This document shows, piece by piece, positions 1 to 6,844 of a stretch of DNA of 9,058 nt (positions are counted from its first letter, which is position 1; the number at the start of each line of letters is the position of its first letter). The notes beneath the pieces were generated by a model. That model searched no databases. It was given only the letters and a program-made list of their open reading frames with translations, and was not told the DNA's origin. The translations under genes were made by a program, and so were the position numbers. Source of the DNA: Desulfuromusa sp. (lineage in GTDB: Bacteria; Desulfobacterota; Desulfuromonadia; Desulfuromonadales; Geopsychrobacteraceae); assembly GCA_029934095.1 (NCBI GenBank), contig JAOZMV010000045.1:1-9058 (forward strand), given 5' to 3'.

Positions 1-236
1 ACCAGCAATTTACAGCTGCCATTCTCTTTATAATCAGCCACCTCCAGAATCGTATCGACCGATTCCTCCTTGGCATCATTGATAAATGCACAGGTGTTGA
101 CAATGATAATATCAGCCTGACTTTCATCAAGAATGATTTCATAACGATCCAACGGTAAATGGCCCAGCATCACCTCAGAATCGACCAGATTTTTCGGACA
201 GCCAAGACTGACCAGACTCACTTTTAATTTATTCAC
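1..236 (-). CDS. rimO: Ribosomal protein S12 methylthiotransferase RimO, N-terminal part (cut by window edge)
   Basis: Only the first 78 codons are present. RimO is a cytoplasmic radical-SAM enzyme that adds a methylthio group to a conserved aspartate of ribosomal protein S12. The visible part is the N-terminal methylthiotransferase (UPF0004) domain. It contains [16 protein letters not shown] at about residues 10-25, the form that separates RimO from its tRNA-modifying relative MiaB, and [10 protein letters not shown] at about 43-52. Cys13 and Cys49 are the first two of the three cysteines that bind the auxiliary iron-sulfur cluster; the third and the radical-SAM CxxxCxxC lie outside the window. 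The start is a GTG, preceded by an AGGA that overlaps the yajQ stop codon, with only 8 bp between the genes. It is therefore probably co-transcribed with, and translationally coupled to, yajQ. The family call is firm; the rest of the gene cannot be checked here. Confidence 0.93.
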   Translation of the reverse strand, partial: MNKLKVSLVSLGCPKNLVDSEVMLGHLPLDRYEIILDESQADIIIVNTCAFINDAKEESVDTILEVADYKENGSCKLL

Positions 237-244
237 GCTGTTTC

Positions 245-730
245 CTACGACCGCATATTTTCAAACTGCAATTCAATCTCAAGATCTTTCCCTTTCAACA
301 TCTGCATCACCTCTTGCAGATCATCAATCTTTTTGCCCGTAACCCGCACCTGATCCTCCATGATCTGTGCTTGAACTTTCAGCTTGGTTGCCTTGATCAG
401 CTTGACAATCTCTTTTCCTTTTTCTTTATCGATCCCCTGAATAATTGCCGCTTTGACCCGTACCGCTCCGGCAGACGCACTCTCCTCTTTGCCATAATTA
501 AAGCATTTTGGGGAAACCTTACGGCGCACCAGTTTAGCAATCAGGATATCTTTAATCGCCTGCAATTTATAATCATCCGCCGCCAGAATATTCAGGCTCT
601 CTGTTTCCAACGTCACCTCATTGGTCGTTCCCTTGAAGTCATAACGCTGGGATATTTCTTTTACCGCCTGATTGACGGCATTATCAACTTCCTGAAAATC
701 AACTTTCGAAACGATGTCAAAGCTCGGCAT
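245..730 (-). CDS. yajQ: YajQ-family nucleotide (cyclic di-GMP) binding protein
   Basis: 161 residues, close to the 163 of E. coli YajQ. The hallmark N-terminus MPSFDIVS (1-8), RYDFKG (29-34) and [11 protein letters not shown] (129-139) are all present, so the DUF520/UPF0234 family is clear. Members are small soluble proteins made of two ferredoxin-like halves. Some, such as the Xanthomonas protein, bind cyclic di-GMP and act with transcription factors, while others have been reported to bind nucleotides or tRNA; the ligand here is not known. The reading frame stays open upstream to an ATG at 748. The start at 730 is preferred because it gives the family's conserved first residues and has AAGGAG seven bases upstream. 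A promoter-like sequence lies just upstream (796-824) and rimO follows after 8 bp, so yajQ probably leads a yajQ-rimO transcript. Confidence 0.95.
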   Translation of the reverse strand: MPSFDIVSKVDFQEVDNAVNQAVKEISQRYDFKGTTNEVTLETESLNILAADDYKLQAIKDILIAKLVRRKVSPKCFNYGKEESASAGAVRVKAAIIQGIDKEKGKEIVKLIKATKLKVQAQIMEDQVRVTGKKIDDLQEVMQMLKGKDLEIELQFENMRS

Positions 731-737
731 AATCATT

Positions 738-743
738 CTCCTT
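738..743 (-). promoter_or_regulatory. Ribosome binding site deciding the yajQ start
   Basis: AAGGAG, seven bases before the ATG at 730. The same bases lie inside the longer reading frame that opens at 748, so this site argues for the shorter 161-residue YajQ. Confidence 0.8.
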
Positions 744-795
744 TTCAATCTATATTGGTCAAAATAAAATAAAGCTCAAAGAATCAAAGACTTAT

Positions 796-824
796 AGTAT
801 AAAACCGCGCCGTGATAAAAGCAA
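796..824 (-). promoter_or_regulatory. Probable sigma-70 promoter for yajQ-rimO
   Basis: On the minus strand TTGCTT (824-819) is followed by a 17-base spacer and TATACT (801-796). The -10 box matches consensus at five of six positions; the -35 keeps only the TTG triplet. Transcription would start near 789 and leave a leader of about 60 bases before the yajQ start. It lies downstream of the weak lolA terminator candidate, where an independent promoter is expected. No operator-like repeat was seen around it. Confidence 0.55.
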
Positions 825-841
825 CGGAACGGTTATTGGGC

Positions 842-875
842 AAAAAATCAGCTATTTTATATAAATTTAAAAGCT
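842..875 (-). terminator. Weak terminator candidate after lolA
   Basis: On the minus strand the short inverted repeat AGCT...AGCT (875-872 and 853-850), extended by A-T pairs with a one-base bulge, is followed by a run of six T (847-842). The hairpin includes the lolA stop codon. The stem has only two G-C pairs, so intrinsic termination may be inefficient. Confidence 0.35.
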
Positions 876-1631
876 CATCTGCTCTGCAGGATCAACGACT
901 TCTACCCCTTCCGGTCGGTCAAACGTGAATAACTTATCCGAAAGTTTCTGGTTCACCCGCACCTCACGAAATTTAATTGCAGTTCTATTCCCGTTAGGAT
1001 CAGTCACCAGAGTTGATAGTATTGGGAATATTTCACCGGTTTTATTCTTTTTCAGCCATGTATTAACAGCTTTCTCGCTCACCACAATCTCTATCTTCTG
1101 GATAAATTGTGATTTTTTACGTGGCTCAAGCTGTAACAGATAACCCCCGGTTGCAACTATTCGGGGAACTCCCCAGCTGATAGAAAAATCTCGCGACAGG
1201 TTACCGAGACCGCTGAGAAAGGTGACAGGATTCTCCCCCTGCTGCGCATCAATCTGACTGATATCACTCTCAATAACCTGACGGTTTTCAGGGAGATAGA
1301 CCCACATCATCTGGCCATCTGAAATAATTTCCTGGACATTGGGTTCCTGATATTGCCAACGAAATTTTGCTTGCGGAGATTTCTGCACCGCCGCGGTTTC
1401 AAACTTGAACTGGACGACCCCCTGGCCATGTTGGGTTCGATCAATTGAGGCAATGTGGGACTCCTGAAAAAAATCTGCACTGAAATCCGCTATCCGCTCT
1501 GATTTTTTAGTTTGCTCCTTGAACGGGGTTTCCAGGGCAGCAATGACACCGCTCAATTCAACCTCTGCCGCTGCGGAGACCCCCGGAACCAACAGTAACA
1601 GCAACAGACCTGTAACCAGCCCTTTTAACAT
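867..1631 (-). CDS. lolA: Outer-membrane lipoprotein carrier protein LolA
   Basis: 254 residues. The N-terminus is a typical Sec signal peptide: a lysine, then a run of Leu/Val, ending VSA before Ala21, so the mature protein is periplasmic. LolA accepts lipoproteins released from the inner membrane by the LolCDE transporter and carries them to the outer membrane. Family features are the FRWQYQEPNVQEIISDG stretch (90-106) followed by MWVYLPENRQV, and the C-terminal pattern IKFREVRVNQKLSDKLFTF (219-237), which belongs to the open beta-barrel fold. It is longer than the roughly 200-residue E. coli protein, mostly through extra residues near the N-terminus. GGAG lies seven bases upstream of the ATG. 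A 177-bp gap separates it from the transporter gene before it, so it probably has its own promoter, but none could be identified with confidence. Confidence 0.93.
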   Translation of the reverse strand: MLKGLVTGLLLLLLVPGVSAAAEVELSGVIAALETPFKEQTKKSERIADFSADFFQESHIASIDRTQHGQGVVQFKFETAAVQKSPQAKFRWQYQEPNVQEIISDGQMMWVYLPENRQVIESDISQIDAQQGENPVTFLSGLGNLSRDFSISWGVPRIVATGGYLLQLEPRKKSQFIQKIEIVVSEKAVNTWLKKNKTGEIFPILSTLVTDPNGNRTAIKFREVRVNQKLSDKLFTFDRPEGVEVVDPAEQMSF

Positions 1632-1808
1632 GACATAGCTCCTGTTTAATTAAGATCCAGCAAAAGATAAGTCTAGCAGATTTCAACAGGTGAGGATAGC
1701 AGTTGCAACTCTCTTCATTATTAAGGTAGGGATAGAATGATTTTTGCAAAAAAGAGATGAAAAATTCAGACCCCTTTATATACCGGGGAAATCAACATAT
1801 ATCCGGAG

Positions 1809-2750
1809 CTATTGACCTTCATCTGAATTGTTATCGATCCTCTTTCTGACCAGCTTTTCCGCTTCAATAAAAACCCGTTTAACTCTCGGGAACCGGGCTT
1901 TGATCTGTGAATCCAGCTCCGCTACCTGTTGCTCAACTGCAGCTGCAGAGGCGCTATCGACAAAATCGGCACCCAAAGTGACCAGAATAAAGTCCGGTCC
2001 CATATGCATGGTGAGGATCTCGTTGATCCCTTCGATAAGGGGGCTTTTCTGCACAATTTCCTGAATTCCCTGCACAATCTGGGGCTCGGCACTTTCACCG
2101 ATAAGCAGGCTTTTTGTCTCACGAGCCAACCATATCGCCGTCCCAATCAGGATAAAACCAATGATGATCGAGGCACCGCCGTCAAAATAAATACTTCCGG
2201 TCAGTTGCGTCAGACCAATACCGATCAGGGCAACCAGCAAACCAAGCATGGCCGCGGAATCTTCAAACAGAACAACAATAACAGAGGGATCTTTGGTCTG
2301 GTTAACCGCCTCAATATAACCATTTTCCCCTTTGGTTCGTCTGAATTCACGCAGTGCAAAAAGCCACGCAACCCCCTCAAATATAAGCGCCAGACTCAGA
2401 ACCAGATAGTTGATCAGAGGATTTTTTGCCGGTTGAGGATGAAGCAGATGGTGAATTCCTTCATAAACAGAGATGCCGCCACCCAAAGCAAAAATAAGAA
2501 TGGCAACAATAAAGCTCCAGAAATAGATCTCTTTGCCATGACCAAAAGGGAAATCTTTGTCGGCAGGCCGCGCCCCTCTTTTCATGCCATAGAGTAATAA
2601 CCCTTGATTCCCGGTATCGACCAGAGAATGAATCGCCTCAGACAACATTGCTGAACTGCCGGTGATTGAGGCTGCAACGAACTTGGTGACAGCAATCAGG
2701 GAATTCCCAAGCAGTGCCGCATAGATCACTTTTTTTGAGCCAGAAGCCAT
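1809..2750 (-). CDS. Cation diffusion facilitator (CDF) family metal transporter, ZnT9-like subgroup
   Basis: 313-residue inner-membrane protein, probably a divalent metal/proton antiporter exporting Zn(II), Mn(II), Co(II) or Fe(II). Hydrophobic segments fall at about residues 8-29, 34-55, 77-97, 112-133, 156-180 and 188-208, the six-span CDF layout. A cytoplasmic C-terminal domain (about 215-300) has the usual ferredoxin-like pattern. The second span carries SEAIHSLVDTGNQ with His41 and Asp45 spaced as metal ligands. The loop FPFGHGKEIYFWSF (67-80) and VVLFEDSAAMLG (159-170) in the fifth span recall, from memory, the SLC30A9/ZnT9 branch rather than E. coli FieF. In the fifth span Glu163 and Asp164 are present, but the residue four after Glu163 is Ala. 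The gene begins 41 bp after cheA with only a weak ribosome site and may be transcribed with it; no functional link to chemotaxis is evident. The metal cannot be told from sequence. Confidence 0.92.
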   Translation of the reverse strand: MASGSKKVIYAALLGNSLIAVTKFVAASITGSSAMLSEAIHSLVDTGNQGLLLYGMKRGARPADKDFPFGHGKEIYFWSFIVAILIFALGGGISVYEGIHHLLHPQPAKNPLINYLVLSLALIFEGVAWLFALREFRRTKGENGYIEAVNQTKDPSVIVVLFEDSAAMLGLLVALIGIGLTQLTGSIYFDGGASIIIGFILIGTAIWLARETKSLLIGESAEPQIVQGIQEIVQKSPLIEGINEILTMHMGPDFILVTLGADFVDSASAAAVEQQVAELDSQIKARFPRVKRVFIEAEKLVRKRIDNNSDEGQ

Positions 2751-2791
2751 AGTCTTTCAAGTTCCACTTTTTATGCAGGATGCAGCCTGGT

Positions 2792-4621
2792 TCAAACACG
2801 CTGCCGGTCAAAAAGGGTCTGTAAATCAAGCAGGAAAACGATCTGTCCATCTCCCAAAATTGTTCCGCCGCTACAACCACGGATCTGATCAAAAGGGGAC
2901 GGTAAGCGCTGTACAAAAACTTCACGCTGGCCGACTAACTGATCAACCACTAAACCAACTTTACGCCCCAGCACCTCGGTAATAACCAGTGGAATCGGAT
3001 CAAGGTGTGCCCCTTTAGGAGCTTTTAGCATTTTGCGCAACGAGAGCATCGGCAAGAGTTCATTCTGGTAATGAACCATCAGTTGTTTGCCACTACTTTG
3101 AACTTCCTCAGGGGAAATTTCAACAGTTTGCACCACCCGGGTAATTGGTATCGCCATTCTGCTACCAGCGCACTCGACCATAAGCACCCGGATAATTGCC
3201 AAAGAGAGGGGCATTTTAAGAGTTATCCGCGTCCCTTCTCCCGGGGCTGAATCGATCAGCAAAACCCCTCCAACCCGCTCCACTGCTGTTTTAACCACAT
3301 CCATTCCGACACCACGACCAGAAGTTTCACTGACCTCTTCAGCCGTAGAGAAGCCGGGATGGCAGATGAGTTGCAACAGATCATAGTTACGGATTGTTTG
3401 TGCCTGGGCTGGATTAAGCAACCCTTTTTCGAGTGCCCGTTGGCGAATTTTTTCGGGGTCGATACCACGACCATCATCGGCAACCTGCACCAGAACCTGA
3501 TCCCGCTCCCGCCAGGCTTTGATAGAGATCACGCCACTTTGTTCTATACCGTGATCAACCGCATTGCGAACCATATGGATAAGAGGGTCTGTCAGCTCTT
3601 CGACAATTGCCCGGTCAAGCTCAATCTCTGCCCCTTCCAGCTTGAGCTGAATCTCTTTATCGTGACTGCGAGAGAGGTCGTGGACGGTTCGAGATAAACG
3701 CCCGGCCAGACTTTCCAAAGAGACCATGCGCACCTGCAAAACCTGATGATGAAGGTTTTTTACCAGCCGTGCCAACTGTCCTACACCATCATCCAGTTCT
3801 TGCCAGTTGTCCTCTTTGAGTGCATTTTGCAGCTGATAACGATTGGTAATCAGTTCTCCGGTGAGGTTGATAAGATGATCGAGGAGCTCCGTACTGACCC
3901 GCACACTCTTATCGGGAGAACGTTTTAGCGGTGATTTTTCTTCCACTGGCTCATCAGGGAAAGTGATGACTTGCAACTCACTATATTGCTGAAGTTGTTG
4001 GTAGATCTGTTGCTGCGGGATGTCACTCTCCAGCCGGACAAGTAACTGATTAGGGGCATCCCCCTGAAGTAAGTCTTCAGTGGAAGGAGTTGACTCAAGA
4101 ATTGTCCCCAGGTCTGCCAGCTTCTTTAACAACACCAGAAATCGCGGCCCTGGAATAGCAACTGACTCCTGAAGTTGCAGTTGGATGAGTTGCCCCCGCC
4201 CACACGCTGTCAGTTCAACTGTTTTAGTCTCCGCCACACAATCAACAGCAGCTTCTGGTTGCTTTGAAATACCGGCAATAAAGCTATCGACGTTCCGTTC
4301 CGGCCTGCCATTGCGGATATCGCCCAATAACAATTCCAGCAAGTCAACAGCTTCAAGCAGCCAGTCAATTTCAACACCACTAATCTGCCCAAGTTGACGA
4401 CAATCGGCGAGGTGATCTTCCAGATGATGAGCCAGCCGTGCAGTTTCAGGATATTCCATGCTTGCCGCCATCCCTTTAATCGAATGGGCGCCACGAAACA
4501 GGGCATCAATTCCATCCTGATCCTGCGGGTCAGAATCAAGCTGCACCAAAAGATCAACCATAAGCTGGAGATGTTCAGCCGCTTCGGTCAAAAACATTTC
4601 TCTGAAATTATCCATATCCAT
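2792..4621 (-). CDS. cheA: Chemotaxis histidine kinase CheA
   Basis: 609 residues, cytoplasmic; autophosphorylates under receptor control and passes phosphate to CheY. Domains in order: a phosphotransfer (HPt/P1) domain at 1-105 with phospho-accepting His46 in FRGAHSIKGMA; a P2-like region at 143-222, whose pattern resembles the CheY-binding domain of Thermotoga-type CheA; a helical dimerisation domain at 240-310 beginning RVSTELLDHLINLTGEL; an HATPase domain at 340-472 with N box (HMVRNAVDHGIE, 349-360), G1 (DDGRGID, 382-388), F box (PGFST, 422-426) and G2 (GRGVGMDVV, 435-443); and a C-terminal CheW-like P5 domain at 475-606. All catalytic motifs look intact. The loop after the N box is about ten residues shorter than usual. 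Only 33 bp separate it from cheY. The start is ATG at 4621, with a second in-frame ATG two codons later; the upstream AGG is a poor ribosome site, so either could be used. Confidence 0.96.
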   Translation of the reverse strand: MDMDNFREMFLTEAAEHLQLMVDLLVQLDSDPQDQDGIDALFRGAHSIKGMAASMEYPETARLAHHLEDHLADCRQLGQISGVEIDWLLEAVDLLELLLGDIRNGRPERNVDSFIAGISKQPEAAVDCVAETKTVELTACGRGQLIQLQLQESVAIPGPRFLVLLKKLADLGTILESTPSTEDLLQGDAPNQLLVRLESDIPQQQIYQQLQQYSELQVITFPDEPVEEKSPLKRSPDKSVRVSTELLDHLINLTGELITNRYQLQNALKEDNWQELDDGVGQLARLVKNLHHQVLQVRMVSLESLAGRLSRTVHDLSRSHDKEIQLKLEGAEIELDRAIVEELTDPLIHMVRNAVDHGIEQSGVISIKAWRERDQVLVQVADDGRGIDPEKIRQRALEKGLLNPAQAQTIRNYDLLQLICHPGFSTAEEVSETSGRGVGMDVVKTAVERVGGVLLIDSAPGEGTRITLKMPLSLAIIRVLMVECAGSRMAIPITRVVQTVEISPEEVQSSGKQLMVHYQNELLPMLSLRKMLKAPKGAHLDPIPLVITEVLGRKVGLVVDQLVGQREVFVQRLPSPFDQIRGCSGGTILGDGQIVFLLDLQTLFDRQRV

Positions 4622-4654
4622 TAACTGTGACCTGTTCGGAAAATATGATTTGAC

Positions 4655-5020
4655 TTATTCAACGACAACCCGCTCAGCAACCTCAAGAACTTGAGCACTC
4701 TTAAATGGTTTAACAATAAAATCCCTGGCGCCAGCGTTAATGGCCTCCAGAATCAGCCCTTTCTGCTCCAAAGCACTACAGACAACAATTCGGGCTGCCG
4801 GGCTATCAGCCAATATTTTTTTTAAAGCATCAATCCCTCCCAACTCCGGCATAACAATATCCATAGTAACCAGATCGGGTTGATGAGTTTTATACGCTGC
4901 AATGGCCTGCTCACCATTGTTGGCTTCAGCAATAATCTGCCAGCCAGCCGGTTCAAAAATATCTCGCAGCATGGCGCGCATAAATAGAGCATCATCAACT
5001 ATCAGGACTCGCTTTGACAA
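4655..5020 (-). CDS. cheY: CheY-type single-domain response regulator
   Basis: 121 residues from a TTG start, the normal length of a lone receiver domain, with no output domain. The acidic pair Asp9/Asp10 (VDDA) and phospho-acceptor Asp54 (TMDIVMP) are present. So are Ser82 (VVCSA) in the switch position and Lys104 in the conserved KPF, so it should be phosphorylatable. It presumably takes phosphate from the adjacent CheA; whether it then binds a flagellar motor switch or another target cannot be read from the sequence. The frame also allows an ATG at 5053, which would overlap cheW by 32 bp and add eleven unconserved residues. The TTG at 5020, one base after the cheW stop and five bases after GGGAGG, fits both the domain boundary and operon spacing better. 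It sits between cheW and cheA. Confidence 0.93.
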   Translation of the reverse strand: MSKRVLIVDDALFMRAMLRDIFEPAGWQIIAEANNGEQAIAAYKTHQPDLVTMDIVMPELGGIDALKKILADSPAARIVVCSALEQKGLILEAINAGARDFIVKPFKSAQVLEVAERVVVE

Positions 5021-5021
5021 C

Positions 5022-5453
5022 TCAACCTCCCACCTGGGCACAGAGTGATTCAAGTTCTAGCTGTAACCGGTCAAGGTCGAATAGACCGACCATCTTCCCG
5101 CGCCAGTTGATAATATCATTGATATAACTTCGCTCCGTATAGTTCTGTACCTGAGTTGCCGGGCTTATTTCAACATTAATTACAGCCTGCACCTGATCCA
5201 CTCCCAGTGCAACGGGACCACGTTGATTAACCAGGACAATCAACCGTTGCCCAAGCGTTCCGGAAGGAAGATCCAGCAACAAGGCCAGATCGATAACTGG
5301 AACGATCCGTCCATGAAAACTGATGGCTCCGGCAACGATTGTTGGTGAACCAGGAAAAGGATAAATTTTCTGATTTTCAACCACCTCCTGCACTTCAACC
5401 AATTCCAGAGCATAGGTTTCATAGCCGACAGTAAATGGCAGAAGTTGCTTCAT
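5022..5453 (-). CDS. cheW: CheW-family chemotaxis coupling protein
   Basis: 143 residues forming a single CheW domain (SH3-like double beta barrel). CheW bridges receptor tips to the P5 domain of CheA in cytoplasmic signalling arrays. Visible family features are the opening strand [22 protein letters not shown] (residues 4-25, written here in full only as its key pattern of alternating hydrophobics), the [16 protein letters not shown] segment (41-56), where most family members have G-x-x-N-L-R-G followed by hydrophobic VPVIDL, and [16 protein letters not shown] (115-130) near the end. The Arg usual in the NLRG turn is His48 here. Its ATG overlaps the mcp stop codon (ATGA), so translation is probably coupled to mcp, and its own end is followed one base later by cheY. 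This supports it serving the neighbouring receptor and kinase. Confidence 0.92.
   Translation of the reverse strand: MKQLLPFTVGYETYALELVEVQEVVENQKIYPFPGSPTIVAGAISFHGRIVPVIDLALLLDLPSGTLGQRLIVLVNQRGPVALGVDQVQAVINVEISPATQVQNYTERSYINDIINWRGKMVGLFDLDRLQLELESLCAQVGG
5026..5031 (-). promoter_or_regulatory. Ribosome binding site deciding the cheY TTG start
   Basis: GGGAGG lies within the last codons of cheW, five bases before the TTG at 5020. It is the only strong Shine-Dalgarno sequence near the start of the CheY domain and supports TTG initiation coupled to the end of cheW translation. Confidence 0.7.
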
Positions 5454-6733
5454 GGTTGCTCTTGCTCCAGGTTGACACCAAGGTTGAAACGGCTGACCGA
5501 GGTCAACAGCTCATCCGCCAGATGGGAAAGTCGCTGTGAAGCAAAGGTCATCTCTTCCATTGATGCCGTTTGCTCCTCAGTTGCCGCAGAGACCTCTTCA
5601 GTTGAAGCTGCATTATCTTCGGTAACCCGGGCAATCTCTTCAATCGCCGCAACGATGACCTGAGCACCTGAGCTCTGTTTTTCGGTCAGATCGCGGATAC
5701 TGACCGATTTGATCTGTGCCGCTTCAGCTTTATCGATAATGACTTTGAATGCTCTATCAGTAATATCAACCGCTTCCCGACCTGCATCGATAGATTTGAC
5801 ACTCTCATCCATTGATTGTTGCACTTTTAAACTTTGCTCACGGGTTTGTTCAATCATGCGGGTAATCTCACCAGCTGAAACACTGGTGCTATCGGCCAAC
5901 TTACTCACCTCCTCGGCAACGACCGCAAAGCCATGACCATATTCTCCCGCCCGTGCCGCTTCAATTGTCGCATTTAGAGCAAGTAAATTCGTTTTCTGCG
6001 CAATCCCGGTGATCACATCAATGATGGTACCGATTTTTTGTACCTGTTCACTGAAAGCGACAAACATCGCACCGTTTTCTTCAATCTGGCTGAGGACCTG
6101 CTTTAAATTTGCCAATGCCGTCACCGTCATCTCCTCACCATGACGAGCTGACAGGGTGGTTTCTTCTGCTGATAGTGACAAGCCGCTTGCCGAAGCGGCA
6201 ACCAGATCAATCTGCTCCGCCATTTCTCGGACAACTTTGGAAGCACGTTCCACCATTTCAGCCTGAGTTTCCGCCCCCCGACTGATCTGCTCAATCGACC
6301 CTGCCACTTCGTGAGCAGTAGCAGTCATCTCTTCAGCTGTTGTTGCCTGAGACAATGACAACTCATTCACATTAAGAGAACTGGTACGAATCTGTCCAAC
6401 CAGATTGCGCAAACTGGCAACCACCAGATTCAAAGAGTTGGAAAGATCCTCTGTTTCATCAGTGAACAGCCCTTTGCGCAAACGAACTTTACGACTCAGA
6501 TCACCATCACTCAGGCGTTCTGCTGCTTCAGTCAGAATCTTGAAATTTGCCGTAAATGCTTTGGAAAATATCCAGCCAAAAATCAGACCGACCAGCAGAG
6601 CACCGATGATGGTAATCCATTGATGCGTCCATGCCGGGATCTCCATTTGTGGAACCAACAGGTTCAACATCACCACAGAAGCAACAACAAAGATAAATCC
6701 AACCACAAATTTGTAACTGATCTCAACTCGCAT
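5450..6733 (-). CDS. Methyl-accepting chemotaxis protein without a periplasmic sensor domain
   Basis: 427 residues. Two hydrophobic segments (about 8-27 and 38-55) are separated by only about a dozen residues, so no extracytoplasmic ligand domain exists. A HAMP-like linker (about 56-110, with [19 protein letters not shown]) leads into a long coiled coil. The kinase-contacting tip is conserved at about 234-283, with [19 protein letters not shown] and [14 protein letters not shown] patterns. Glu/Gln/Ala/Thr-rich stretches at about 131-157 and 377-394 (for example [20 protein letters not shown]) are likely methylation helices for the CheR encoded upstream. There is no NWETF-type CheR/CheB tether at the C-terminus. 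The frame is open to an ATG at 6814, but the start at 6733 is preferred because AAGGAG lies six bases upstream and the membrane anchor follows at once. It overlaps cheW by four bases. It should form arrays with the neighbouring CheW and CheA; the stimulus is unknown. Confidence 0.94.
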   Translation of the reverse strand: MRVEISYKFVVGFIFVVASVVMLNLLVPQMEIPAWTHQWITIIGALLVGLIFGWIFSKAFTANFKILTEAAERLSDGDLSRKVRLRKGLFTDETEDLSNSLNLVVASLRNLVGQIRTSSLNVNELSLSQATTAEEMTATAHEVAGSIEQISRGAETQAEMVERASKVVREMAEQIDLVAASASGLSLSAEETTLSARHGEEMTVTALANLKQVLSQIEENGAMFVAFSEQVQKIGTIIDVITGIAQKTNLLALNATIEAARAGEYGHGFAVVAEEVSKLADSTSVSAGEITRMIEQTREQSLKVQQSMDESVKSIDAGREAVDITDRAFKVIIDKAEAAQIKSVSIRDLTEKQSSGAQVIVAAIEEIARVTEDNAASTEEVSAATEEQTASMEEMTFASQRLSHLADELLTSVSRFNLGVNLEQEQP

Positions 6734-6739
6734 TTTCTT

Positions 6740-6745
6740 CTCCTT
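6740..6745 (-). promoter_or_regulatory. Ribosome binding site deciding the mcp start
   Basis: AAGGAG, six bases before the ATG at 6733. It makes this start much stronger than the in-frame ATG at 6814, which would add 27 residues that look like read-through of the 111-bp gap after cheR. Confidence 0.8.
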
Positions 6746-6844
6746 CAGCTTAAGCCTTCCCCCGCCTTGATATGGAAGATTGGAACGGGTGAAAACTTCT
6801 GCACCAACATACAAAAAGATATCGTCAATATAAAACTTTAGAAT

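Noticed and set aside
314..772. Plus-strand open frame of 152 codons opposite yajQ
   Set aside because: yajQ on the other strand has full family motifs and a strong ribosome site; this frame is its complement and carries no motif.
1632..1700. lolA promoter candidate: extended -10 TGCTAGACT on the minus strand
   Set aside because: No acceptable -35 sits 16-18 bases upstream, and the -10 matches consensus at only four positions; too weak to annotate.
1558..1749. Small minus-strand open frame (63 codons) covering the gap upstream of lolA
   Set aside because: It has no ribosome site, no recognisable motif and overlaps the lolA signal-peptide region in another frame; it looks like chance.
1741..1752. 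Palindrome TTTTTGCAAAAA in the gap before lolA
   Set aside because: It is an AT-rich self-complementary sequence that arises easily by chance; no second copy or link to a promoter was seen.
1771..1788. Possible hairpin CCCC-N10-GGGG downstream of the CDF gene (minus strand), as a terminator
   Set aside because: The stem is only four pairs around a ten-base loop, and the nearest T-run (1764-1760) starts several bases later, so it falls short of an intrinsic terminator.
1929..2597. Long plus-strand open frame (222 codons) opposite the CDF transporter
   Set aside because: It is the antisense shadow of a clearly conserved membrane protein; its composition shows no family pattern and it has no promoter or ribosome site.
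6734..6844. Promoter in the cheR-mcp gap (TTGACG at the start of the gap)
   Set aside because: TTGACG is followed by TATGTT after only 11 bases, and nothing like a -10 box lies at 16-18 bases; the gap otherwise holds only the mcp ribosome site.
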